A stretch of 30,466 nt of DNA from positions 1-30,466 of the forward strand of contig JAIXMO010000109.1 in the NCBI GenBank assembly GCA_025677825.1, given 5' to 3'. The notes under the pieces are model-generated. The model did not search any database. It saw nothing but the letters and a program-made list of their open reading frames with translations, and was not told the DNA's origin. The position numbers and the translations under genes are program-made. Positions within the stretch are counted from its first letter, which is position 1; the number at the start of each line of letters is the position of its first letter. Positions 11,423 to 19,962 of the stretch are shown one piece after another. Source of the stretch: Helicostylum pulchrum. Taxonomy: Eukaryota; Mucoromycota; Mucoromycetes; Mucorales; Mucoraceae.

Positions 11423-11571
11423 CAGTGGTTCCAAGCCCAAAGTTCGCTTTTCAAAATATCAAATTCGCTTTGGTCAAAGTGAAGTTCGCACTTTCATTAA
11501 CAGCTTAAATAGCCTAGAGGTCTTCAAAGCGATTTGTTTTTTCAAGGTAATTCAAGCAATAGCCAAAAAAA
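11423..11571 (+). repeat. Left terminal inverted repeat, shortened
   Basis: 149 bp. The first 49 bp are identical to the right end. The next part (from about 11459) matches the inner section of the right repeat (15570-15688) with a few substitutions and indels. About 100 bp of subterminal repeats present on the right are missing here. The junction falls inside the shared sequence CAAATTCGCTTT, as expected for a deletion between direct repeats. Confidence 0.9.
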
Positions 11572-13417
11572 GGTGACGGATTGGTGACGGTAATGAAAAG
11601 GTGACGGATTGGTGACGAATTGGTGACGGTAATAAAAAGGGTGACGAATTGGTGACGAATTGGTGACGGTAATAAAAAGGGTGACGGATTGGTGACGAAT
11701 TGGTGACGGTAATAAAAAGGGTGACGAATTGGTGACGGTAATGAAAAGGTGACGGATTGGTGACGAATTGGTGACAGTAATTGAAAGGGTGACGGATTGG
11801 TGACGAATTGGTGACGGTAATAAAAAGGGTGACGGATTGGTGACGGATTGGTGACGGATTGGTGACGGTAATAAAAAGGGTGACGAATTGGTGACGAATT
11901 GGTGACGGTAATAAAAAGGGTGACGGATTGGTGATGGTAATGAAAAGGTGACGGATTGGTGACGAATTGGTGACGGTAATGAAAAGGTGACGGATTGGTG
12001 ACGAATTGGTGACAGTAATAGAAAGGGTGACGGATTGGTGACGGATTGGTGACGGTAATAAAAAGGGTGACGAATTGGTGATGGTAATAGAAAGGGTGAC
12101 GGATTGGTGACGAATTGGTGACGGTAATGAAAAGGGTGACGGATTGGTGACGAATTGGTGACGGTAATAAAAAGGGTGACGAATTGGTGACGAATTGGTG
12201 ACAGTAATTGAAAGGGTGACGGATTGGTGACGAATTGGTGACAGTAATAGAAAGGGTGACGGATTGGTGACGGATTGGTGACGGTAATAAAAAGGGTGAC
12301 GAATTGGTGATGGTAATAGAAAGGGTGACGGATTGGTGACGAATTGGTGACGGTAATGAAAAGGGTGACGGATTGGTGACGAATTGGTGACGGTAATAAA
12401 AAGGGTGACGAATTGGTGACGAATTGGTGACGGTAATAAAAAGGGTGACGAATTGGTGACGGTAATGAAAAGGGTGACGGATTGGTGACGAATTGGTGAC
12501 AGTAATAGAAAGGGTGACGGATTGGTGACGGATTGGTGACAGTAATAGAAAGGGTGACGGATTGGTGACGGATTGGTGACGGTAATGAAAAGGTGACGGA
12601 TTGGTGACGAATTGGTGACGGTAATAGAAAGGGTGACGGATTGGTGACGGTAATAGAAAGGGTGACGGATTGGTGACGAATTGGTGACAGTAATAGAAAG
12701 GGTGACGGATTGGTGACGGATTGGTGACGGTAATAGAAAGGGTGACGGATTGGTGACAGTAATAGAAAGGGTGACGGTTTGGTGACGGTAATAGAAAGGG
12801 TGACGGATTGGTGACGAATTGGTGACGGTAATGAAAAGGGTGACGGATTGGTGACGAATTGGTGACAGTAATAGAAAGGGTGACGGATTGGTGACGGATT
12901 GGTGACAGTAATAGAAAGGGTGACGGATTGGTGACGGATTGGTGACGGTAATAAAAAGGGTGACGAATTGGTGACGGTAATGAAAAGGGTGACGGATTGG
13001 TGACGAATTGGTGACGGTAATAGAAAGGGTGACGGATTGGTGACGGATTGGTGACGGTAATAAAAAGGGTGACGGATTGGTGATGGTAATGAAAAGGTGA
13101 CGGATTGGTGACGAATTGGTGACAGTAATAGAAAGGGTGACGGATTGGTGACGGATTGGTGACGGTAATGAAAAGGTGACGGATTGGTGACGAATTGGTG
13201 ACAGTAATAGAAAGGGTGACGGATTGGTGACGGTAATAGAAAGGGTGACGGATTGGTGACGAATTGGTGACAGTAATAGAAAGGGTGACGGATTGGTGAC
13301 GGATTGGTGACGGTAATAGAAAGGGTGACGGATTGGTGACAGTAATAGAAAGGGTGACGGTTTGGTGACGGTAATAAGGTGACGGATTGGTGACGCCATT
13401 GGTGATGATGGATTGGT
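11572..13417. repeat. GGTGAC minisatellite, 1.85 kb
   Basis: A tandem array built from an 11-bp unit GGTGACGRATT, usually repeated two or three times, followed by an 18-19 bp unit GGTGACGGTAATRRAAAG. This gives a higher-order period of about 30-42 bp. I estimate roughly 130 GGTGAC cores by hand. Because the unit has no TTA, CTA or TCA on the plus strand, all three minus-strand frames stay open across the array and read as Ser/Pro/His/Thr-rich repeats. These are not believed to be genes. The last units before 13417 are degenerate (GCCATTGGTGATGATGG). Confidence 0.95.
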
Positions 13418-13419
13418 AT

Positions 13420-13745
13420 TTTTCTTTTTCCTTTGCCACTTTGCAAAACAACATTGCTAATTAATCGTTCAACTAAAAATAAAACTAGATTACTTAAAGG
13501 GCTTATTAAAGTATGTCAGAAGGTTTAGAAAGACTCAAATTACCATTGAAATGGAAACCGGGTGCTGATCTCATGAGCAAAATGCTGTTAAGCGATCCAG
13601 AAATAATGCGTATAATTATTCACTCTCTCATTGGTAATACATCGATAGTTGTATTACACGTTTGAAAATACTAATATATAAGTCGTATATAGGTGTAGAT
13701 GTTTCTCCTGATAGCTACTCAGTAGTCCCGACCGAGTGGGCTGAT
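13420..13745 (+). repeat. Inner inverted-repeat arm, left copy
   Basis: About 326 bp nearly identical to the reverse complement of 15052-15377, with about five differences: one G indel and a handful of substitutions. It covers the promoter, exon 1, the intron (identical in both copies) and the first part of exon 2 of the nuclease-like genes. Similarity stops sharply after the codons for EWAD. Confidence 0.93.
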
Positions 13746-14576
13746 GGTAGTCGTTCAGATATGGTTTACGCGTCTACAAAGTTCCCCCCAATTTTAATTG
13801 AAGTCCAATATCAAGTTAGTCAAGAGTTCATGCTTAGGCTTATAAACTATGCCACTAATGTCTATAAGCGTTATAAAGTATTACCTATCGTTCTAGTCAT
13901 AGTCACCAAATCTTTTTCTAGTGCTGAATTTCAAAATGAATTTACCGTCAGTGCAGAGGGACTTCTGCTCGAAACAGTTTGTAAATTTTGGGCAAAGAAA
14001 TGTTTTTTGTTGACTGCGGATGCTGTATCCAATCATTTCCAGAAAGCAACACTAAATCCTATGGCAGCACTCGGTTACTTTATAACACTCCACACCATGA
14101 ACCAAGTGCCTCAACAACATTGTAGGGATCCGACTTTAGCATTAGTATTCCGTATTGTAGATGATATCTTGGCAAAGGAAGATAATAACTTAATACTCAA
14201 TTCAGATACCAGGTACTTTGTAAGTCAAGTGAAAAGAAACCTCGAAAAGATTATTGAAGAAAGCAAGAATCAAGGAACTAGCAGTAACAGAAAAACAATT
14301 ATCCACGCCGAAGAAGGCCTTTTCTCAATTAAACAGATTCAAAAGAATCTCGAAGACAATAACAGGAGTGAAGAAGAAAACAATGACCCAAAACGGTATA
14401 CTATTGAAGATGCTGCATTTATTGAAACTCTCAGCAAGCCTGGAAAGAGAAAAAAATGGAGAGAAATTTTTGATAAAGGTAAAGCAAATGGCCGGTTCAA
14501 GTCATACAAATCATCTGATACCCTCAAAAGCTCCTATTATCATATTCAAAAAAGAAACAAGAGATCAAATAAGTGA
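13513..14576 (+). CDS. Rpn/PD-(D/E)XK nuclease-like protein, acidic residues kept
   Basis: Two exons, 13513-13633 and 13693-14576, with a 59-bp intron (GTAATA donor, TACTAAT branch-like site, TATATAG acceptor). The split Gly codon joins SLI-GVDVSPD and gives 334 residues; the downstream ATG at 13662 would begin inside the intron. Residues 58-110 read WADGSRSDMVYAS, then PPILIEVQYQVSQEFMLRL and LPIVLVI. This matches the core pattern of Rpn/PDDEXK_2-type enzymes: an Asp in SDxxY (Asp63), an ExQ on the next strand (Glu77, Gln79), a helix, then LPxVxxI. Bacterial Rpn proteins are Mg-dependent endonucleases linked to recombination and phage defence. The C-terminal 100 residues are highly charged, with a basic KPGKRKKWR that may be a nuclear localisation signal. 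The family is inferred from motifs; activity is unproven. It is convergent with its paralogue, 19 bp apart. Confidence 0.8.
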
Positions 14577-14595
14577 TTTATTTTAAAATAAAGTT

Positions 14596-15284
14596 TTATT
14601 GTTGAGTCCGTTTGTGTGTTTTAGCTTCACAGGTTAAAGATATAGTTTGGGCGTTTGAAGGGTGCGATAAGGTGAACGATTTGTTGGGATTAGATATAAA
14701 ATGACACAATGTAAAAAGTGCAGATGTAAATGTATTAGTTGTATTCATGTTGACTAAATCATCAGCGAAAAATAAATAGCATTTACTCGCCCAAAACTTA
14801 GATTCACATTGCATCAAAAATGGATGATCAATAACATTAAACTCTCCATCGTTCTTTAATTTAGAGCTGCTTTTGATAGAAATGACCAAAACTATGGGCA
14901 AGATCCTAAAATTCTCACAAACCAACGTTGAGCGTTCGATAATTTCCAAAATTGTGGTTTGGTTAACTTCTTCTTGAATAACAACAAGTACTGGAATGAA
15001 TTTTTCATTACTCGTATTTTGTGAGGCATACAAGGTATATACACCTTTAGTATCAGCCCACTCGGTCGGGACTACTGAGTAGCTATCAGGAGAAACATCT
15101 ACACCTATATACGACTTATATATTAGTATTTTCAAACGTGTAATACAACTATCGATGTATTACCAATGAGAGAGTGAATAATTATACGCATTATTTCTGG
15201 ATCGCTTAACAGCATTTTGCTCATGAGATCAACATCCGGTTTCCATTTCAATGGTAATTCGAGTCTTTCTAAACCTTCTGACAT
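14596..15284 (-). CDS. Paralogue of the nuclease-like gene, catalytic residues lost
   Basis: Two exons, 15164-15284 and 14596-15104, with the same 59-bp intron as the other copy; 209 residues. Residues 1-58 equal the + strand protein except K9E, G17D and A18V. After EWAD the sequences diverge strongly but stay alignable: LYAS against VYAS, PVLVVIQEEV against PILIEVQYQV, FRILPIVLVI against YKVLPIVLVI, FWASKCYLFFADDL against FWAKKCFLLTADAV. At the aligned sites the Asp of SDxxY is Tyr63 and the Glu of ExQ is Val82, so no metal-binding acidic pair is visible. It also lacks the charged C-terminal region of about 120 residues. It could be a dead partner, a regulator or immunity factor, or a decaying paralogue. 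The frame and intron are intact, which favours a protein still made. The orientation, tail to tail with its sister, allows overlapping 3' transcripts. Confidence 0.78.
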
Positions 15285-15377
15285 ACTTTAATAAGCCCCT
15301 TTAAGTAATCTAGTTTTATTTTTAGTTGAACGATTAATTAGCAATGTTGTTTTGCAAAGTGGTAAAGGAAAAAGAGA
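15052..15377 (-). repeat. Inner inverted-repeat arm, right copy
   Basis: Reverse-complement partner of 13420-13745, covering the promoter, exon 1, intron and early exon 2 of the minus-strand paralogue. The near-identity, including the intron, contrasts with the strong divergence of the following coding sequence. Confidence 0.93.
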
Positions 15378-15382
15378 ACAGC

Positions 15383-15446
15383 AATCCTACGGGACAGAGT
15401 ATACCTGATCCGTATCGGAGTTGAAAAACCTCTGTCCCGTAGGATT
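15383..15446. repeat. 64-bp perfect hairpin insertion in right arm
   Basis: A 17-bp perfect inverted repeat, AATCCTACGGGACAGAG with its complement, separated by 30 bp. It has no counterpart in the left arm, where the flanking sequence runs directly into the minisatellite. It may be a tiny MITE or an excision remnant. No clear target duplication is visible. Confidence 0.85.
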
Positions 15447-15460
15447 TGGCAATAGAGAAA

Positions 15461-15575
15461 CAATCCGTCACCAATCCGTCATCACCAATAGCGTCACCAA
15501 ACCGTTACCTTTCGTTACCGTCACTAAAACGCACCAATTCATCAGCTTTTTTATTACTGTCATCAAACTGTCACC
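15461..15575. repeat. Degenerate minisatellite relic of the right arm
   Basis: About 115 bp in which diverged complements of GGTGACGGATT and GGTGACGGTAATAAAAAG can still be read (ATCCGTCACC, GCGTCACC, TTACCGTCAC, TTATTACTGTCATC). This mirrors the position of the left array but is short and mutated, so the array has expanded or been homogenised only on the left side. Confidence 0.8.
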
Positions 15576-15837
15576 TTTTTTTGGCTATATTGCTTGAATT
15601 ACCTTGAAAAAAAAATCGCTTTGAGGACTTCTAGGCTATTTAAGTTGTTAATGAAAGTGCGAACTTCACTTTGACCAAAGCGAATTTGACTGAAGACAAA
15701 AGCGAACTTTGATCTATGCAAAAGCGAATTTGGACTATTTTCAAAAACGAACTTTGACTAATAAAAAAGCGAGTTTGAGTCTGAGTAAAAAGCGAATTTG
15801 ATATTTTGAAAAGCGAACTTTGGGCTTGGAACCACTG
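15570..15837 (-). repeat. Right terminal inverted repeat with subterminal repeats
   Basis: About 268 bp, read inward from 15837. After the 49 bp shared with the left end come additional spaced copies of CAAAKTTCGCTTTT (variants CAAACTCGCTTTT, CAAAGTTCGTTTTT, CAAATTCGCTTTT, CAAAGTTCGCTTTT) at about 18-22 bp intervals, then the inner block shared with the left end. Such subterminal direct repeats are typical of transposase-binding sites; that role is inferred. Confidence 0.9.
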
Positions 15838-15839
15838 TA

Positions 15840-17174
15840 TAACATTATATATGTTATTTTGTGTAAAATGTTACGCAAATAACAAAATTTCCTAATTCGG
15901 AATCGAGATTTTCTGCGGAAATGTCACAAATTTGCATTTTTGCTCACTCAAATCCAGACGCACCCTAGGATTTATCCAAACTGTTAAGTTCGGATTTTGT
16001 TACATAAACAAACCCTACACAACAGAAAAAGATATTAAAAAATGGTTTGCAATTGTTTTTTTAAACCTATTTACCCCCTCTTCATTCAATCGTCTCTTCC
16101 CCAGTTTGCGCTTTTAAATGTATCTGCGAAAAAAAAAAATTCAGTTTTCGTAAAAAAAAAAAACCGCGATTTATCTTTGAACTTACCGTGTTCTTTTTGC
16201 AAATGATTTCTCAATTTCGAAGAATCAAAAAAATCGTCAAGTGTCTCGACACAGATATGGCAAGCGGAATGCCTTATATACAATTTTTTCCGTCATTGCA
16301 GAACGAAAAATATTGAGCAGTATATAAGAACGCCAAGACCTGGTTTTTTTAAAAAAAAAAAAGTGACAGTTTTCACTGTCATACTGGTGAGATGGAAATC
16401 ACCTTTCTTCTGAACACGGCAGTAAAATTGATGCGCTTGAAGGTTTTCCTGGTACACGAAAAAATGTTAAACCGATAACTTTTTCAAAGTCTTTTTTTTT
16501 TTAGTCTGTTACTTGCCACCCGTGAAAAAGATTCTTTGGTTTAATTTTGCACGGTCAATTAAAAAACGTCCTGTTACTTTTTCACTAAAGTAACCTGATG
16601 AGGAACAGAGGCAGTCATCATATTACGAGTATCGTGCAGTTAGCTCAGGAACAATATTTTTGAAGAACCGGACGCGATAGGAGGAGCAACACCGACCATA
16701 AATAAAGGAAAAACGAGGGAAACCATGTTGTTATAAAGCTTACGTATATCAGATTTAAAATGACCAAGGTATAATTACAGATGTGACAGTTAGAGACCAA
16801 CAGGATCAAGTCACCAAGGTTAACAGATTTTATATTGAAGTTTCGCGTTATCAATGCAAAAACGTCGGTTTTAAAAGTATTTTTGATATTTTTAGGGGTT
16901 TTCGATTCTTGGGGAGAAACACCGAGGAACAGCAGGGCCTGACCATAAGAAAGGGTGGGGGATATGACATGAATGATAAGAAAATCTCTGTTTTAAACAA
17001 ATGAATATGATAAACAATGATCTTCCCAAATGTGTGGGAATACGTATTTGTCACAAGAATATAAAGATCACGGAAGTTGCGTGCGGCATAAAAAAAAATC
17101 ATAATTTGAATTATTAATATTTTTTCTTTTTCTTTTAGCCTCTTTTTATACATATTTTTTTGTTGTTGTTGTAA
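15840..17174. other. Gene-poor stretch between the element and the hydrolase gene
   Basis: About 1.3 kb. Apart from the zinc-finger relic, it holds a 7-bp stem hairpin TGACAGT-TTTC-ACTGTCA at 16364-16381, poly-A/T runs and the presumed promoter of the downstream hydrolase-phosphatase gene. No tRNA-like cloverleaf or conserved frame was seen. Confidence 0.5.
16086..16296 (-). pseudogene. C2H2-like zinc-finger fragment, decayed or single exon
   Basis: On the minus strand from about 16283 a reading contains SACHICVETLDDFFDSSKL followed by RNHLQKEHGK, which fits a C2H2-like finger (CxxC ... HxxxxH). A good donor (GGTAAGTT) follows the HGK codons at about 16190. An ATG at 16296 lies about 25 bp downstream of a TATATAAG box (16321-16328) but is one base out of frame with the finger. 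No following exon was found. It is either a frameshifted relic of a transposon-derived or regulatory gene, or an exon whose neighbours I could not find. Confidence 0.3.
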
Positions 17175-19462
17175 ATGTCCAAGATTAGTATTCCAAATGA
17201 GCAAGGCGAAAACATTGCTGGCATCTTGGAAGAAAAGCCAGATATCGATATCGGACGCGCCAAGCCTAGAGTTGTATTAATATGTCACGGTGTACTTGGT
17301 AAAAAAAAAACAAAAAAAGAAACTTTTAAAAAAAAAGGCTGTTTTAACAAGGCCATATTTTTTTCCGTCCAGGGCATAAGGATTATTTATTTCATAGACA
17401 TTTAGCTCAAACTTTACCCTATTCATCTTTTCGATTTGATTTCCGAGGTAACGGAGAAAGTACCGGTGAACCAGGATACGCCAACATACAAGTAACATAT
17501 TATCATTTGAAAAGGGGATTATATAACCTGATTAACATATATATATTTAGGAAGATGCAGACGATATTCATACAGTATCTGAACACTTTGAAAAAATCGG
17601 ATACGAAATATATGGAGTCATTGGTCATTCTCGAGGTACCCCGTAATATTTTTATATTTATAATCTTTTAACGAATTAACATAAAAAAAAATAGGTTCAA
17701 CTGCTGGGTTCAAGTTTGCCACCACTGTTGAAAAACCTTTACCCATCTATGTGAACGTATCTAGTCGATTCAAAATGAACGATAACCAAATCCAAAAAAG
17801 CAGACCAGAAATTGGAGAAGGATTAAAGGCACATGTAATGTATACACACACACATATATACGTAATTTTCCCTTTTTGTTGATCATTTTTATGTACACGT
17901 AGGGATACTTTGATTGGCGGGTCAAACAAAGGGATCGTATCGTTTCAGTTAAAGTAACGCAAAAAGATGTAGACAAGTTCTACAGTTGGTCAAATGAGCA
18001 CGGTAATATGAGTGTTAATTGAAATCTGCCTTTTTTTTTAATCAAATTATATTATAGTGTCGAGAATGCCAATGTCGACTTGTGTATTGACATGCCATGG
18101 ATTAAAAGATACCGTAAAGTTGCGAACCACCCCCTTAAAAATTAACCCTTTATAAAATGAAAAATATGCATATACACTAAAAACCCGCATAAAAAAAAAA
18201 TAGATTGTACCCCCTTATAATGCTGCCATGTTCGCAAACAAGATTCCTAATCATACACTAGTCTTAATTCCTGAAGCTGACCATAATTTCAGAGGAAAAT
18301 ATGAAGAAGTAAGCAATGTCATTGTCAATTTCTTTAAAAGGCATGAACAAGATCAATATAGAAAGGCATTGTCTATGGGTCAACATACCGGTTTGATTAT
18401 TCCTCGTTGGGTAGATATTGATGGAGTAAGGAACTTTCGTGATATCGGTGGGTGGCCACTAAAAGATGGTAGCGGATATATTCGAGAACGTATTGTGTTT
18501 AGATCTGGACAGTAAAGTATGATACAAAACTAAGAGAGAATTTTATATATTTAATTGTACTTCTATACAGTTTATGTAATTTATCTACGCAAGGAGCTGC
18601 TCAACTTTCAACATTAAATGTCAAAGCAACATTTGATTTTAGATTAGGTCATGAAATCAAGAAGGATGGTATTATGCAGTAAGTGTTTTCCTGTTTATAT
18701 ATTTACATATTCCCTACTTACAAAAAATATCACTTGACAGAACAATACCAGGTGTTACAAGATTTGCCTATAACCTTTACGAAAATGCAATCAAAACTCC
18801 TGACGATTTATTCAGAAACTTGACTGTATTTTTGGATGGAGAAGAAGGATTTGCTAAAGGTTACATGATCATTTTAGAATCCGGTAAAAAACTAATTGGA
18901 GATGTATTGCGTTACATGATTAAAGAATTATCTATTTCTGAACGTAACGCAATTATCATTCATTGCACTGCTGGTAAAGACCGTACTGGTGTTTTTGTCA
19001 TGACTTTACTTGGATTATGCGGTGTAGATGATGAAATCATTTCTAAAGAATATGAATTATCCAATATTGGTTACTTTGGTAATTATACAGATCAAAAAAA
19101 AAAAAAAAAAAAAAAATATATGCAGTTTTTATTTAACCAAAAAAAATTAGATTATGAAAAAGATTTAGATAAGAGAGCTAAACGAGTAGGTATTTCTGCT
19201 GATCATATGCGTTCTGCATTGTCTGCCAGGTAATATATATATATATCTTGAACCCTTTTTTATTTTATTAATTCATGTTTAACTTGTTAGTTATGGTGGA
19301 ATGAAATTGACTATAAAACAATTGAAAGAAAAGTATGGATCTTTTGAAGGTTATGTTCGTGAAGGATGCGGACTAACCAGTGAAGAAATTAAATTAATTC
19401 GAGACATTATGGTTGTACCTATCCGATTTGAAGAACGTCAATTATACCGACCAAAGATATAA
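17175..19462 (+). CDS. Alpha/beta-hydrolase fused to tyrosine/dual-specificity phosphatase
   Basis: Eleven exons: 17175-17298, 17373-17491, 17551-17635, 17695-17834, 17903-18002, 18058-18113, 18204-18511, 18571-18678, 18741-19078, 19151-19229, 19291-19462. They sum to 1,629 nt, 542 residues, and every junction keeps the frame. Residues 1-255 form an alpha/beta-hydrolase: HGVLGHKDY oxyanion loop, GHSRG nucleophile elbow (Ser108), CHGLKDTIVP (Asp207) and EADHNF (His235), a complete Ser-Asp-His triad of the S33/monoglyceride-lipase-like type. Residues 275-520 form an atypical phosphatase: VRNFRDIGG, FRSGHLCNL, FDFR, and the P-loop HCTAGKDRTG (Cys422, Arg428), as in Y_phosphatase3-type dual-specificity phosphatases. 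Both active sites look intact. Substrates are unknown; phospholipid or phosphoprotein substrates are possible. No signal peptide is seen, so it is probably cytosolic. Confidence 0.9.
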
Positions 19463-19962
19463 TAAATATATACGTTTTTTTTTTAAATGAAAAAGAAAGG
19501 GAAGGGGTTTCTTTTTACTTTGTATTTATGAATCTTGAAGCTTTTTTTTTTTTCAATAGAAAAGGGTTAACTAGTGTTTTTGAAAAAAAAAAAAAGAAAG
19601 TAAATAAATAAAGGGGAACCCAAAAAAAAAAGATCAGTGTGCTTATACGATCTTATGTTATGCAATGTATACAACAAAGAGTATTTATTTACACTTTGAG
19701 TCTCATAATAACGACTAAAAAGAATATGGAAAAAAAAACCACAAGAATGTATAAAATATTTAGTTTTTTAAAAAAGAAAAGTAACATAAAGAATAAAATA
19801 AACGGAGGTTTATTTTATTCTTACCTTCTCCCCAATAAATAACAATAAAGTGTATAAACCCCTTCTCTCTCTCTTTTTCTTTACATATAATTTTATTTTA
19901 TTTATTCGTACATATAATACATTCTTTCTTCTTTTTTCCCTTTTTTTTATTTTACACACAAA
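19463..19962. other. Intergenic, 3' region and F-box gene promoter
   Basis: 500 bp of A/T-rich DNA with several AATAAA-like signals after the phosphatase stop, and a long pyrimidine tract (about 19863-19945) just before the F-box gene ATG, as often seen at fungal promoters. No gene is seen. Confidence 0.5.

Larger units (their letters stand above)
11423..15837. mobile_element. 4.4-kb TIR-bounded element with two PD-(D/E)XK-like genes
   Basis: Both ends read CAGTGGTTCCAAGCCC inward, identical for the first 49 bp, and each is flanked by TA (11421-11422 and 15838-15839). CAGTG termini and a TA target are known hallmarks of Tc1/mariner-type transposons. Inside, in order: left inverted repeat, GGTGAC minisatellite, 5' arm and nuclease-like gene on +, paralogous gene on - with an inverted 5' arm, a short hairpin insertion, a short degenerate minisatellite and the long right inverted repeat. 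No DDE transposase frame is visible, so I infer mobilisation in trans. The inverted-repeat arms containing tandem repeats recall foldback elements such as Drosophila FB. The boundary call rests on the matched ends and TA; family membership is inference. Confidence 0.8.

Noticed and set aside
11572..13417. Possible CRISPR-like array
   Set aside because: There are no unique spacers between repeats; units are head-to-tail variants of one short sequence, the host is eukaryotic, and no cas genes are near.
11514..13454. Three overlapping minus-strand open frames of more than 600 codons in the repeat array
   Set aside because: All three frames are open because the tandem unit contains no stop on that strand; the translations are the same Ser/Pro/His/Thr repeat in three phases, with no independent coding evidence.
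16783..17004. Short plus-strand frame before the hydrolase gene
   Set aside because: No recognisable motif, and it falls in the likely promoter of the downstream gene.
19079..19125. Alternative 47-bp intron ending at TATATGCAG in the phosphatase
   Set aside because: It would put a stop codon three codons later; the TTAG acceptor at 19150 keeps the frame and gives a smooth domain sequence.
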